From assembly GCA_965371245.1 (NCBI GenBank), contig CBDUXT010000045.1, forward strand, positions 1 to 45,540: DNA of 45,540 bases, given 5' to 3'. The DNA comes from CBDUXT01 sp965371245. Lineage in GTDB: Bacteria; Planctomycetota; Phycisphaerae; UBA1845. Positions 28,274 through 36,250 of the stretch are shown here, piece by piece. The stretch's first letter is position 1, and each line of letters begins with the position of its first letter. The notes under the pieces were generated by a model. It saw only the letters and a program-made list of their open reading frames with translations, ran no database searches and had not been told where the DNA came from. Made by a program: the position numbers and the translations under genes.

Positions 28274-29371
28274 ATGGACAGCCCACAGCCTTCGCCGATC
28301 CACGTTGCCCTGTGCGTCGATGCGACGGCCTACAATCGATTCGGTGACATTCTTCGACACCTTCTGGTCGGGTTGGTTGACCAGGCCGTTCCCCTTCGCC
28401 TCCTCAGTTCCGACCCACGGGTCGAGACGCTGACGGTGGGCCCATTTCAGACGCTGCTCCATCAGCGGCCCACCTGGCCCTTCGCCAAACGCCGGATCGA
28501 CCATCTTCTCGACGCCTTGTCTCTTCAGCCGCCGACCACGGTCCATGCCTTGTCGATGGAATCGTACCGCGTCGCCGGTGCCATCGCCGAGGCGTTCGAT
28601 GCCGATCTGGTGCTTGCCATTACCTCACTGGCGGATTGCGATGCACTGGGCGATCTGGGGACGACTCGGGTCGGGCGCTTTGTGGCGATGTCCGCCCCAC
28701 TGGTGACCGTGCTTGAGGATCAGATGAAGATCGATGCAAGCCGGATCGAGTTGATCCGCCCGGGGATCATCGCCGCGCAGTGCTCCGGCTCTTTTTCCCG
28801 ACCGGAACGCATCCCCTCGATCCTATGCCTCTCCGACTTCGAGACGGGTGGCGCGGTGGACACGTTGATCGAGGCCGCTGACATTGTTCGCAACCAGGGC
28901 GGCAACTTCATGCTTTTTCTACTGGGAGCCGGGCGGCGTGAAGCGGCGTACCGGAGGCTGATTCGCGAGCGGAATCTGGCCGCCGTGGTCACGCTTTCAC
29001 ACCCCAAGGGCGATTTATCGCAGGCGCTGGACGGTGCCGACATGTTCGTTCGACCCTCGGCGGACACGGCCTTCCACGCCGGCACGCTTCAGGCGATGGC
29101 GGCCGGGGTGGCCGTCGTATCATCGCCCAACGTCGTTTCCGATCATCTGCGTGACGGAGAGACCGCGATCGTCTGCGACAAGCCGACGGCCGGCGCGCTC
29201 GCCGAAGGCATCGCGCGCCTTCTCGGCGAGCCGATCTTTGCCCAGCGAATCGCCACCGCCGGGCAGGAATACATTCGCGCCAACCACCCCGCCAGCGGGA
29301 TGGCCGAACGGGTGGCTCAGACCTATCGAACCCTGGCGCTGGCTCGAACCACGTTCTCGCTCAAGGAGTAG
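28274..29371 (+). CDS. GT4-like glycosyltransferase
   Basis: 365 residues from the ATG at 28274. Upstream in-frame ATGs at 28205 and 28253 are possible. The C-terminal donor domain is typical of GT4 enzymes. It has SILCLSDFETGGAVDTLIEA, FLLGAGRREAAYRRL (the sugar-nucleotide loop) and ADMFVRPSADTAFHAGTLQA followed by MAAGVAVVSS, with a histidine-glycine variation of the E-x7-E region: GTLQAMAAG replaces the usual E-G-x-x-x-x-E-A-M-A-x-G. The missing glutamates make this an atypical or non-classical member. The FAD/Fe-S oxidoreductase begins seven bases after its stop, so the two are in one operon. Confidence 0.75.
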   Translation: MDSPQPSPIHVALCVDATAYNRFGDILRHLLVGLVDQAVPLRLLSSDPRVETLTVGPFQTLLHQRPTWPFAKRRIDHLLDALSLQPPTTVHALSMESYRVAGAIAEAFDADLVLAITSLADCDALGDLGTTRVGRFVAMSAPLVTVLEDQMKIDASRIELIRPGIIAAQCSGSFSRPERIPSILCLSDFETGGAVDTLIEAADIVRNQGGNFMLFLLGAGRREAAYRRLIRERNLAAVVTLSHPKGDLSQALDGADMFVRPSADTAFHAGTLQAMAAGVAVVSSPNVVSDHLRDGETAIVCDKPTAGALAEGIARLLGEPIFAQRIATAGQEYIRANHPASGMAERVAQTYRTLALARTTFSLKE

Positions 29372-29378
29372 GTTCGAC

Positions 29379-32273
29379 GTGGATCGGGCTCTAGCTCAGC
29401 TCTCGCCCCGGACGTCAACAGGCGACACGCTGGAGGGGGCGCTGCGCTCGGCCATGCGCGGGGACGTTCGGTTCGATGCGCTGACCCGTACACTCTACGC
29501 CACCGATGCCAGCATCTACGAGATTACGCCGACCGGCGTGGTATGCCCTCGAACTACCGAGGATGTGATCCGCGTGGTCGAAACGTGCCACCGATTCGGG
29601 ACCTCGATCGTGCCGCGGGGCGCTGGGACCGGGCTCGCCGGCGGCGCCATCGGCGAGGGCGTGGCGTTGGACGTTTCGCGCCACATGAATCAGATCGGAA
29701 GGCTGGATTTCGGCGCGAAGACGATCGACGTGCAGCCGGGCGTCGTCCTCGACGAACTCAACGCACACCTTGCCCCGCACGGGCTGATGTTCGCACCGGA
29801 CGTGGCCACCAGCAGCCGGGCCACCGTCGGCGGCATGATCGGCAACAACTCTTGCGGCGCGCACTCGATCATCTACGGGCGCACGGTCGATCACATCGAC
29901 GAGTTGACGGTGGTGCTTGCCAGCGGCCACGTAACGACCTTCGGAGCGAACGGCAACGCCTCCCCCGATGACCCGGCGGCCGACCTCGAACGCGGGCTCG
30001 CGGTCATCCGTGACGGCTGCCACGACGAGATCGTCAAGCGCTTCCCGAAGGTTCTGCGCAGCAACGGCGGCTACGGTCTCGATCGGCTCGGCCCGCCCGG
30101 GACCCCGGCCGATGCCGTCAAAATCCTCTGCGGGAGCGAGGGCACGCTGGGCGTTGTCGTCGGGGCGAAACTTCGTCTGATCGATGTCGCGCGGCACACG
30201 GGCTTGGTCGTCCTTCAGTTTGACACCCGGCTCGATGCCATGGGCGCGACGCCGGACGCTTTGCGGCACGCCCCCGCCGCCGTCGAGCTGATCGACCGGC
30301 TGATTCTCGACGCCGCGCGGTCCAATCCGGCCATCGCCCCCAAGTGCGACTTCCTTGTCGGCGATCCCAGCGCCCTTCTGATCGTGGAGTTTCACGGCGA
30401 GAGTGACCAGGATGTAGCGTCGCGCATGGACGGATTCATGCGCGACCAGACCATTGCAACACACTGCACGCATGCGACCCCCGTACAAGAGCTCGAGCGT
30501 CAGAGCGGCGTTTGGGATTTTCGCAAAGCGGGGCTCGGGCTGATGATGTCACGTCCGGGCAGCGCGCAGCCCCTGGCGTTCGTCGAAGATTCAGCCGTCG
30601 ATCCGTCGCGCTTGCGGGATTACATGGAGCAGTTCGGCCGCATCCTTGAAAAAGAGGGAGTGGAGGCCGGGTACTACGCCCATGCCAGCGTGGGCTGCAT
30701 TCATGTTCGGCCAATCCTGAACCTCAAGAACGGCGTCGATGTGCAGCGCATGCGGCGTATCGCCGACGCAGTCAGTGACCTAGCGCTGGCGTTCGGCGGA
30801 GCGATGACCGGCGAACACGGGGACGGCATCGTCCGATCGTGTTGGCTCGAAAAGACCTACGGATCGACGATCGTGGCCGCGTTCGCCGAGGTGAAGCGCC
30901 TGTTCGACCCCGACGCGCTGTTCAACCCACACAAGATCGTCGATCCCTACCCGATGACGGAGCGTCTTCGGTTCGGGGCTGACTTCACCGCGCGACCCGT
31001 CAAGACCCATCTCGATTTCTCGGCGCACGGCGGGGTGGCGGGGTTGGCCGAGATGTGTAGCGGCGTCGGCGAGTGCCGCAAGCGCCTCGTGGGAACCATG
31101 TGCCCGTCGTTCATGGCCACCAACGACGAAAAGCACACGACCCGCGCACGCGCCAATGCCCTTCGTGTGGCACTATCTGGCCGGGGCCTCCTCGACGGGC
31201 TTGACGACGCGCATCTCGCCGAGGTGATGGAGCTGTGTATCGGCTGCAAGGCCTGCAAGACGGAATGCCCGACCCGCGTCGATATGGCTCGTCTCAAATG
31301 TGAGTATCTCTCACACCGCAACCAGGCCCACGGTGTCGATCGCCGAACCCGAATGATCGTCGATACGCCGCAGCGCCTTGCGCTGGCGAGTCGGATGCCA
31401 CGGCTTATGAATCTTCTGTTGAGATCGAAGGCGTCGCGATTCCTGGCGGAGCGACGCTATGGGCTGGACCGACGGATGCCGCCGCCCCGGCTCGCCCGTC
31501 GGACGTTTCGCGCCTGGTTTCGTCACCATCGGCGGAACACCAACGGGCCACGCGGCCGGGTGGTCTACTTCGTGGATACGTGGACGAATTATTTTACGCC
31601 ACAGGTGGGCATCGCCGCGGTTGCGCTCTTGGAACGGGCCGGCTTCGACGTGCTTTGCCCTGTCACCGCGTGCTGCGGGCGCCCGGCCATCAGCCAGGGT
31701 TTGTTGACGGAGGCGACGCAACTCGCCAGACAGAACGTGCGACGACTCGCCCCCCTCGCCGCCGCCGACGTGCCCGTCGTTGGCACCGAGCCCAGTTGCG
31801 TCCTGACGCTGACGGACGAGTATCCGCAACTCGTGCGCTCGCAAGCCGCCGTCCGATTGGCGTCGCAGACCGTGCTGGTCGAAACATTGCTTCGGCGCAC
31901 GCTGGACGATGACCCCGATGCGCTGCCGTGGATGTCCGGCGGCCAACCCGCCCTTCTTCACGCCCACTGCCACCAGAAGGCCCTGGTCGGCACGGACGAT
32001 TCCATGGCACTCCTGCAGCGCGCGTCGAGTGGAACATCGCGCGAGATCAACAGCGGCTGCTGCGGGATGGCCGGCGCATTCGGGCACGAGGTCGAGCACT
32101 ACGACATCGCGCGCGCCATCGGCGAGCAACGACTGTTTCCGGCCGTCCGCGATCGCCAGGCGGCCGAGGTTCTCGTGACGGGGTTTAGCTGCCGCCACCA
32201 GGTCGAGCACCATACCGACGCGACGCCGCGCCATCTGGTTGAATACCTGGCCGACGCGATCAAGGCCCTTTGA
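29379..32273 (+). CDS. FAD-binding and Fe-S-binding oxidoreductase (GlcD/Dld-like fusion)
   Basis: 964 residues from a GTG at 29379. AAGGAG inside the end of the previous gene is about ten bases upstream. The N-terminal half is a FAD_binding_4 oxidase: VPRGAGTGLAGGAIGEG (about 75-91), SSRATVGGMIGNNSCGAHS (about 145-163), GSEGTLGVVVG, and TGEHGDGIVRS in the oxidase C-terminal domain. Then a 4Fe-4S ferredoxin-like motif, CIGCKACKTECP (Cys620, 623, 626, 630), and two CCG-type cysteine-rich modules (CCG at about 764 and 893) as in GlcF. This fuses the GlcD and GlcF halves in one protein, as in many membrane-linked D-2-hydroxyacid dehydrogenases. It probably oxidises glycolate, D-lactate or a related acid and passes electrons to quinone. 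Confidence 0.9.
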   Translation: MDRALAQLSPRTSTGDTLEGALRSAMRGDVRFDALTRTLYATDASIYEITPTGVVCPRTTEDVIRVVETCHRFGTSIVPRGAGTGLAGGAIGEGVALDVSRHMNQIGRLDFGAKTIDVQPGVVLDELNAHLAPHGLMFAPDVATSSRATVGGMIGNNSCGAHSIIYGRTVDHIDELTVVLASGHVTTFGANGNASPDDPAADLERGLAVIRDGCHDEIVKRFPKVLRSNGGYGLDRLGPPGTPADAVKILCGSEGTLGVVVGAKLRLIDVARHTGLVVLQFDTRLDAMGATPDALRHAPAAVELIDRLILDAARSNPAIAPKCDFLVGDPSALLIVEFHGESDQDVASRMDGFMRDQTIATHCTHATPVQELERQSGVWDFRKAGLGLMMSRPGSAQPLAFVEDSAVDPSRLRDYMEQFGRILEKEGVEAGYYAHASVGCIHVRPILNLKNGVDVQRMRRIADAVSDLALAFGGAMTGEHGDGIVRSCWLEKTYGSTIVAAFAEVKRLFDPDALFNPHKIVDPYPMTERLRFGADFTARPVKTHLDFSAHGGVAGLAEMCSGVGECRKRLVGTMCPSFMATNDEKHTTRARANALRVALSGRGLLDGLDDAHLAEVMELCIGCKACKTECPTRVDMARLKCEYLSHRNQAHGVDRRTRMIVDTPQRLALASRMPRLMNLLLRSKASRFLAERRYGLDRRMPPPRLARRTFRAWFRHHRRNTNGPRGRVVYFVDTWTNYFTPQVGIAAVALLERAGFDVLCPVTACCGRPAISQGLLTEATQLARQNVRRLAPLAAADVPVVGTEPSCVLTLTDEYPQLVRSQAAVRLASQTVLVETLLRRTLDDDPDALPWMSGGQPALLHAHCHQKALVGTDDSMALLQRASSGTSREINSGCCGMAGAFGHEVEHYDIARAIGEQRLFPAVRDRQAAEVLVTGFSCRHQVEHHTDATPRHLVEYLADAIKAL

Positions 32274-32595
32274 CACGGGTGTGTAACAGTTTTGGCGGTG
32301 CGTGCAAAGCCATCTTGACGGCGGCACGCCAGGTCAGAGCCGTGGGCGCAAGCCCACGGACACGATGCGAACAAGCGCGGCGCTTCCGCGATACCAGACC
32401 GGTCACTGGGCTCGCGCCCGGTGCTCTGAAAACTGCCCGCCGATTCGGTCATGCGCCCCTTTGACACCTATTTACGCACCGTGCCTTGTCGGGCCGCGTA
32501 GGACACTTTACGATCCCGAACGTTGGGACGATCGAGCCTCGGAAGAAGTGCTTCTTCAAACACACGTTATGCAAAGACAAGGGGAGATGGTGTTC
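32274..32595. other. 322-bp intergenic gap with palindromes
   Basis: No gene is recognised. It holds an 8-bp hairpin CCGTGGGC-GCAA-GCCCACGG (32339-32358) and a copy of repeat family B (about 32387-32452). The promoter for the DUF1579 lipoprotein must lie in the last 130 bp, but no clear -35/-10 pair can be defended. Confidence 0.45.
32387..32452. repeat. Repeat family B, copy 1
   Basis: About 65 bp beginning TTCCGCGATACCAGACCGGT, with an inner palindrome CTGGGCTCGCGCCCGG. It matches the reverse complement of about 38218-38284 over nearly its full length. Confidence 0.6.
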
Positions 32596-33171
32596 ATGCT
32601 TTCACCAAGAACACGGTTCGCGCTACCGACCGGTTGCGCCGCGATGCTGCTCGCCGGCTGTATGCCGACGATGACATGCCAGGACATTCAGGAGATGCGT
32701 CCACCCCGTGCGCCCGAGCTCGACCGGCTGAAGATGTTCGTCGGTGAGTGGGAGACGGAGGGCGAAGTTCGGATACCCGCCGTGGAAGCCATTCTGCGAA
32801 CCGTTGGTCACAACTCGGCCGACTGGATGCTGGACGGCCGCATGGTGGTCGAGCATGCCGAGCTGGATATGGGCGAACTCGGCAAGATCAGCGGGATGAG
32901 CGTTTGGACGTGGGACTCGGCCATCCGGAAATACCGCATGTTCTGGTTCGACAGTCTCGGCGAAGTCTCGATTGGGACAGCCACCTTCGACGCGAAGACC
33001 GAGACGTGGCACATCACCGCCAAAGCCCAGAAGTTCGGCTACCGAACCATTGCGAAGGGAACGCTCAGGCGAATCGACGCCAATACCATCGAGTGGACCT
33101 GGCGCGAATACCTCGGCCTCGGGCTGTTCAAGGTGGCCGACATGAACGGGGTTAGCCGGCGCAAGCCGTAG
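32596..33171 (+). CDS. DUF1579-family lipoprotein
   Basis: 191 residues from the ATG at 32596, with GGGGAG nine bases upstream. Earlier in-frame ATGs at 32569 and 32587 are poorly placed. The signal peptide ends in a lipobox L-L-A-G-Cys near residue 22. The mature part is a DUF1579 domain: LKMFVGEWETEGEVRIPA, then RMVVEHAELDMGE and MSVWTWDSAIRKYRMFWFDS. DUF1579 proteins are mainly of unknown function and frequent in Planctomycetota and related phyla. It stands alone, facing pabA. Confidence 0.8.
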   Translation: MLSPRTRFALPTGCAAMLLAGCMPTMTCQDIQEMRPPRAPELDRLKMFVGEWETEGEVRIPAVEAILRTVGHNSADWMLDGRMVVEHAELDMGELGKISGMSVWTWDSAIRKYRMFWFDSLGEVSIGTATFDAKTETWHITAKAQKFGYRTIAKGTLRRIDANTIEWTWREYLGLGLFKVADMNGVSRRKP

Positions 33172-33230
33172 AGTGCGCGACGGATCTCCGTAGCGAAGTC
33201 TTCCGCGATCGGGCGCCCCATCCTTCGATG

Positions 33231-33336
33231 GGTGCCCCATCCTTCGCTTTTCGCGAAGGGTGGGGGACGGACGAGCCCCCAGAACCGTCACTCGGTCCTC
33301 CCATTCCGCACCGTTGCTTCGCAAGAATGGGGCGCC
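33231..33336. repeat. Paired family E element (BIME-like unit), copy 1
   Basis: The left hairpin is 33231-33271 (GGTGCCCCATCCTTCGC with the complementary GCGAAGGGTGGGGGACGG). The right hairpin is about 33302-33336, reading TGCTTCGCAAGAATGGGGCG. The outer ends are inverted (GGTGCCCCATCCTT against AAGAATGGGGCGCC). The unit is 106 bp, exactly the length of the copy at 35605-35710. Confidence 0.75.
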
Positions 33337-33355
33337 GGTGCCATGCTGACGGCAG

Positions 33356-33385
33356 GGGTCCACAGGCTGGCGCCTGCGGCTCTGA
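33356..33385. repeat. Repeat family F, copy 1
   Basis: GGTCCACAGGCTGGCGCCTG followed by CGGCTCTGA. The reverse complement occurs at 44385-44415 (with CAGAGCCGCAGGCGCCAGCC). Confidence 0.55.
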
Positions 33386-33411
33386 AGCGGTGGACCAGAA
33401 CCGGCGGGAAA

Positions 33412-33432
33412 CGCTCCCTGACGGTCGCGGCT
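33412..33432. repeat. Family D half-element
   Basis: CGCTCCCTGACGGTCGCGGC, the right arm of family D only. It lies 25 bp past the stop of the pabA gene (minus strand). Confidence 0.6.
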
Positions 33433-33456
33433 TCGTACACCAGACGTGACGCAGTG

Positions 33457-34029
33457 CTACAGTGCCAGAAAGTTGGCAAGCAGGCGGCTGCCCTCTTCGG
33501 TGAGGAAGCTTTCCGGGTGAAACTGGACGCCCTCGATGGGCATCGTCTTGTGTCGGATGCCCATCAACTCGTCGCGATCCTCCGTCCACGCGCTGATCTC
33601 GAATCCCTCCGGCACGGTCGCCCGGTCGATCGTGAGCGAGTGATAGCGGGTGGCCGTAAACGGGTTGGACAGCTCTTTGTACACGCCCTTTTCGTCGTGC
33701 TTGATCGGGCTGGTCTTGCCGTGCATCAGCCGCGACGCGCGAACGATGGTCCCGCCAAAGGCCTGCCCGATGCACTGGTGCCCGAGGCACACGCCCAGGA
33801 TCGGCACCTGCCCCGCCAGGCGCGAAATAAGCTCGACGCTGACGCCCGCCTCGTTCGGCGTGCATGGGCCGGGAGAGACGATGAGGTGCGTGGGGTTTAG
33901 GGCGGCAAGCTCATCGACATCGGCCGCGTCGTTTCGCACCACCTTCATCTCGCGCGAGGCGTCCAGCGCGCCGATGGTCTGCACGAGGTTGTAGGTGAAG
34001 GAGTCGTAGTTATCGACGATGAGAATCAT
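33457..34029 (-). CDS. pabA: Anthranilate/para-aminobenzoate synthase glutamine amidotransferase subunit
   Basis: 190 residues, the full family length. The class I glutamine amidotransferase signature GVCLGHQCIG carries the nucleophile Cys81. The rest of the triad is in VQFHPESF (His171, Glu173). The start DNYDSFTYNLVQ is the usual TrpG/PabA opening. The enzyme supplies ammonia from glutamine to the chorismate-using partner for tryptophan and/or folate. No trpE/pabB is in the window. A dual tryptophan/folate role is common when only one such gene exists, so the trpG name would also do. The family A element ends 65 bp upstream of its ATG. Confidence 0.92.
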   Translation of the reverse strand: MILIVDNYDSFTYNLVQTIGALDASREMKVVRNDAADVDELAALNPTHLIVSPGPCTPNEAGVSVELISRLAGQVPILGVCLGHQCIGQAFGGTIVRASRLMHGKTSPIKHDEKGVYKELSNPFTATRYHSLTIDRATVPEGFEISAWTEDRDELMGIRHKTMPIEGVQFHPESFLTEEGSRLLANFLAL

Positions 34030-34093
34030 GCGAAGAGCGTATCAAAGCCAGGGAGTCTGTGCAATTCAGGAACGGCCGACTCGTGCAAGTGCG

Positions 34094-34260
34094 CTAGCGC
34101 CGTTTCCAGAAAGCTGGCTCGACTCTTGGCGATTCGGGTCGTTGGGTGGCATGGCCAAGCGCAGCGCGGCCATGTGCTGGGTAGCCCGACCCGTGCCCGC
34201 GCCTTCGGCTTGGGCATGCCACCCAAGAAGACGGAAGAACCACTTGGGAAACAGCGCTAG
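34094..34260. mobile_element. Family A MITE-like palindromic element, copy 2
   Basis: 167 bp with terminal inverted repeats CTAGCGCCGTTTCC (34094-34107) and GGAAACAGCGCTAG (34247-34260), matching at 13 of 14 positions. The inside is itself palindromic (GGGTGGCATGGCCAAGCG near 34144 and CTTGGGCATGCCACCC near 34210). It overlaps the 3' end of hemW: the hemW TAG stop at 34257-34259 is read from the right terminal repeat. No gene is carried. Confidence 0.75.
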
Positions 34261-35459
34261 TTGCACGGTACGTCCCGGACGCACCTCTTGTCTTCAACAG
34301 CGACCGCCAGGTCCGCGATCACGCTGTCCGCTACAAGCATGCCCGAACGGGTCAGCGCGAGCCGTTCCGGCGACACCGACACAAGCGCCTGGTCGCGCAG
34401 TCGATCCATCGTGCCGCACGGAAGTGCCAACATGTCGATACCCGTTCGCTCTCGAAAGGCCGATACCGAAAGCCCCTCCACCAGCCGGAGCTGCATCATC
34501 AGCATCTCGATGATCTCAAGGTCGATCGTCACCGGCTCCGACTCGACCTCCGCGTGGCCGGCCGCATCGATCATTCGAATGTACCCGGCCACATCGGCGA
34601 CGTTCTTGTAGCGGACGCCGTCCACGACGCCGGCGGCGGACGGCCCCACGCCGATGAAAGGTTCGTTGCGCCAATACACGAGGTTGTGACGGCACCGGCA
34701 GCCCGGCTTGGCAAAGTTGCTGATCTCGTACTGCTCGTACCCGGCGCCGGTGAGCGTATCGATCGCGGCCAGGTACATGTCCGCCTCGAGGTTCTCGTCA
34801 CACGGCGTGATGCGCCCCGTCCGCTGCTGGGCCGTCAGCCGCGTACCCGGTTCGTAGGTCAGCCCATAGCAGGCGATGTGATCCGGATCGAGATCGATCG
34901 CCCGGGCAAGAGACGCGGCCCAGGTTTCCCGCGTCTGACCCGGAATGCCAAAGATGAGGTCGAGGTTGACCTGCCCGACGCCCGCGCGGCGCAGCGTAGT
35001 GACCGAGGGTGCGATGTCATCCGGGGAGTGGATCCGCTCCAGGGTTTCCAGCTCGCTTGGGAAGAACGACTGGGCGCCCATCGAAACGCGGGTCACACCC
35101 GACGAAACAAGCAACCGGGCCTTGGCGTCATCGACGGTGGCCGGGTTGGCCTCCACGGTGAACTCGCTGACGTCATCCGTTACAGAAGAAAGAGCCCGAA
35201 GCAGGCGGGCGAGTTGGTCGAGGGGGAGAATCGTCGGCGTCCCGCCCCCGCAGAAAATGGTTTCAATCCTCTGGCAGCGCTCAGCCAGGCGCCGCTCAAG
35301 CTCACCAAGGAGCCGCGACAACAACGGGGCCGTGTCCCGTCCCTTCAGCGCAACGGAAAAAAAATCGCAGTAGCCGCACTTCGTCTCGCAGAAGGGTACA
35401 TGCACGTAGAGTCCGCAGGAGGCGTCAGGACTGGTTTGATCGGCGTGGGCGATGGACAT
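34257..35459 (-). CDS. hemW: Radical SAM haem chaperone HemW
   Basis: 400 residues. The radical SAM motif CETKCGYC (Cys24, Cys28, Cys31) sits in GLYVHVPFCETKCGYCDFF, the HemW form. IETIFCGGGTPTILP follows, then DLIFGIPGQTRETW, GLTYEPGTRL and the HemN C-terminal domain. HemW binds haem and hands it to client proteins. Unlike HemN it does not oxidise coproporphyrinogen. The extreme C-terminus (CVRDVPCN and stop) comes from a short palindromic repeat core plus the family A terminal repeat, so the original end was probably a few residues different. Compare the paralog at 14039-15367. Confidence 0.92.
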   Translation of the reverse strand: MSIAHADQTSPDASCGLYVHVPFCETKCGYCDFFSVALKGRDTAPLLSRLLGELERRLAERCQRIETIFCGGGTPTILPLDQLARLLRALSSVTDDVSEFTVEANPATVDDAKARLLVSSGVTRVSMGAQSFFPSELETLERIHSPDDIAPSVTTLRRAGVGQVNLDLIFGIPGQTRETWAASLARAIDLDPDHIACYGLTYEPGTRLTAQQRTGRITPCDENLEADMYLAAIDTLTGAGYEQYEISNFAKPGCRCRHNLVYWRNEPFIGVGPSAAGVVDGVRYKNVADVAGYIRMIDAAGHAEVESEPVTIDLEIIEMLMMQLRLVEGLSVSAFRERTGIDMLALPCGTMDRLRDQALVSVSPERLALTRSGMLVADSVIADLAVAVEDKRCVRDVPCN

Positions 35460-35501
35460 GGCCTCATGCTTCCTAGGAGCGCGTGTTGTGAGGCTCTTTC
35501 A

Positions 35502-35568
35502 GAGCCGCGACCGTAAGGGAGCGGTCCGGTTGGAAGAAGAAAACCGCTCCCTTACGGTCGCGGCTCGG
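35502..35568. repeat. Family D hairpin repeat, best copy
   Basis: GAGCCGCGACCGTAAGGGAG (with following CGGT) pairs perfectly with its complement ending ACGGTCGCGGCTC around a loop of about 19 bases. This is the clean reference copy of the family. Confidence 0.85.
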
Positions 35569-35604
35569 TTTGTCTTAACCATTCCTCGACACCATGAAGG
35601 ATGT

Positions 35605-35710
35605 GGTGCCCCATCCTTCGCTTTTGGCGAAGGGTGGGGGACGGACGGAACTAAGGGTGTGTCACTTGCCCGATCCATTCCCCACCCTTGCTTCGCAAGA
35701 ATGGGGCACC
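35605..35710. repeat. Paired family E element (BIME-like unit), copy 2
   Basis: The left hairpin 35605-35645 has GGTGCCCCATCCTTCGC, TTTTG and GCGAAGGGTGGGGGACGG. The right hairpin 35675-35710 has CCACCCTTGCTTCGCAAGAA and TGGGGCACC. The outer arms are inverted at 13 of 14 positions. Same length and layout as 33231-33336. Confidence 0.8.
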
Positions 35711-35722
35711 CCGTGCGAAAAA

Positions 35723-35748
35723 ACCGCTCCCTTACGGTCGCGGCTCGG
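35723..35748. repeat. Family D half-element
   Basis: ACCGCTCCCTTACGGTCGCG, then GCTCGG. Right arm only. It starts 12 bp after the end of the paired family E unit. Confidence 0.7.
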
Positions 35749-35788
35749 ATTGTCCCTACGCGTCGTATACTCATGCGGTCTCAATACC

Positions 35789-36250
35789 TTACGGCGCGAC
35801 CTCGACCATCAGTTCGACCTCGACCGACGAGCCCAGCGGCAGCTCGGCCACACCCACGGCGGCCCGTGCGTGGCGGCCCTCATCTCCGAAGATCTTGGCC
35901 AACAGGTCGCTCGCGCCGTTGGCCACCTTGGGTTGGTCGGTGAAGCCGGGGCTACTGGCGACGAAGACCCCAACGCGAACCACCCGCGCGATCGCATCGA
36001 TGCCACCGGCGACTGTTGCGGCGGCGGCCACCGCGTTCAGGACGGCGATGCCGGCCCCCTCGGCCGCCTCTTCGATGGACACGTCGGCGGTCACTTTGCC
36101 CTTGTGAAGAAGCTCGCCACCGCGAAACGGCAATTGCCCGCTGGTGTAGACGTGCAGTCCGGTGCGCTGGGCGGGAATGTAGCTACCCACGGGGGCGGCC
36201 ACCGCGGGCAAGGTGAGGTTCAACTCGGCGAGTCGTTCACTGGGCTTCAT
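35789..36250 (-). CDS. RidA/YjgF-family protein
   Basis: 153 residues from the ATG at 36250, with GGAG seven bases upstream. The ATG at 36265 is too close to its own ribosome site. YTSGQLPFRGGEL and AVLNAVAAAATVAGGID (about 70-86) match the YjgF fold, and VGVAELPLGSSVEVELMVE is the conserved C-terminal R/G-x-P-x-x-x-x-V-E-I segment. The arginine usual in the R-x-x-V-G-V-x-x-L-P motif is present (ARAAVGVAELP). RidA proteins deaminate reactive enamines/imines from PLP enzymes. This longer form is common in proteobacteria and planctomycetes. The start overlaps the end of scpA by 14 bases. Confidence 0.85.
   Translation of the reverse strand: MKPSERLAELNLTLPAVAAPVGSYIPAQRTGLHVYTSGQLPFRGGELLHKGKVTADVSIEEAAEGAGIAVLNAVAAAATVAGGIDAIARVVRVGVFVASSPGFTDQPKVANGASDLLAKIFGDEGRHARAAVGVAELPLGSSVEVELMVEVAP

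Larger units (their letters stand above)
33172..33456. other. 285-bp convergent gap made mostly of repeats
   Basis: Holds a truncated family E piece (33212-33228), a 106-bp paired family E unit (33231-33336), a family F copy (33356-33385) and a half family D (33412-33432), in that order. No gene is seen. Confidence 0.7.
35460..35788. other. 329-bp mosaic of REP-like repeats
   Basis: Almost all of this gap is repeats: full family D (35502-35568), paired family E unit (35605-35710) and half family D (35723-35748). No gene is seen. The hemW promoter must lie within or close to the repeats. Confidence 0.75.

Noticed and set aside
35499..35774. Open frames across the repeat mosaic
   Set aside because: The residues (such as RAATVRERF) are translations of family D and E repeats and recur wherever those repeats occur.
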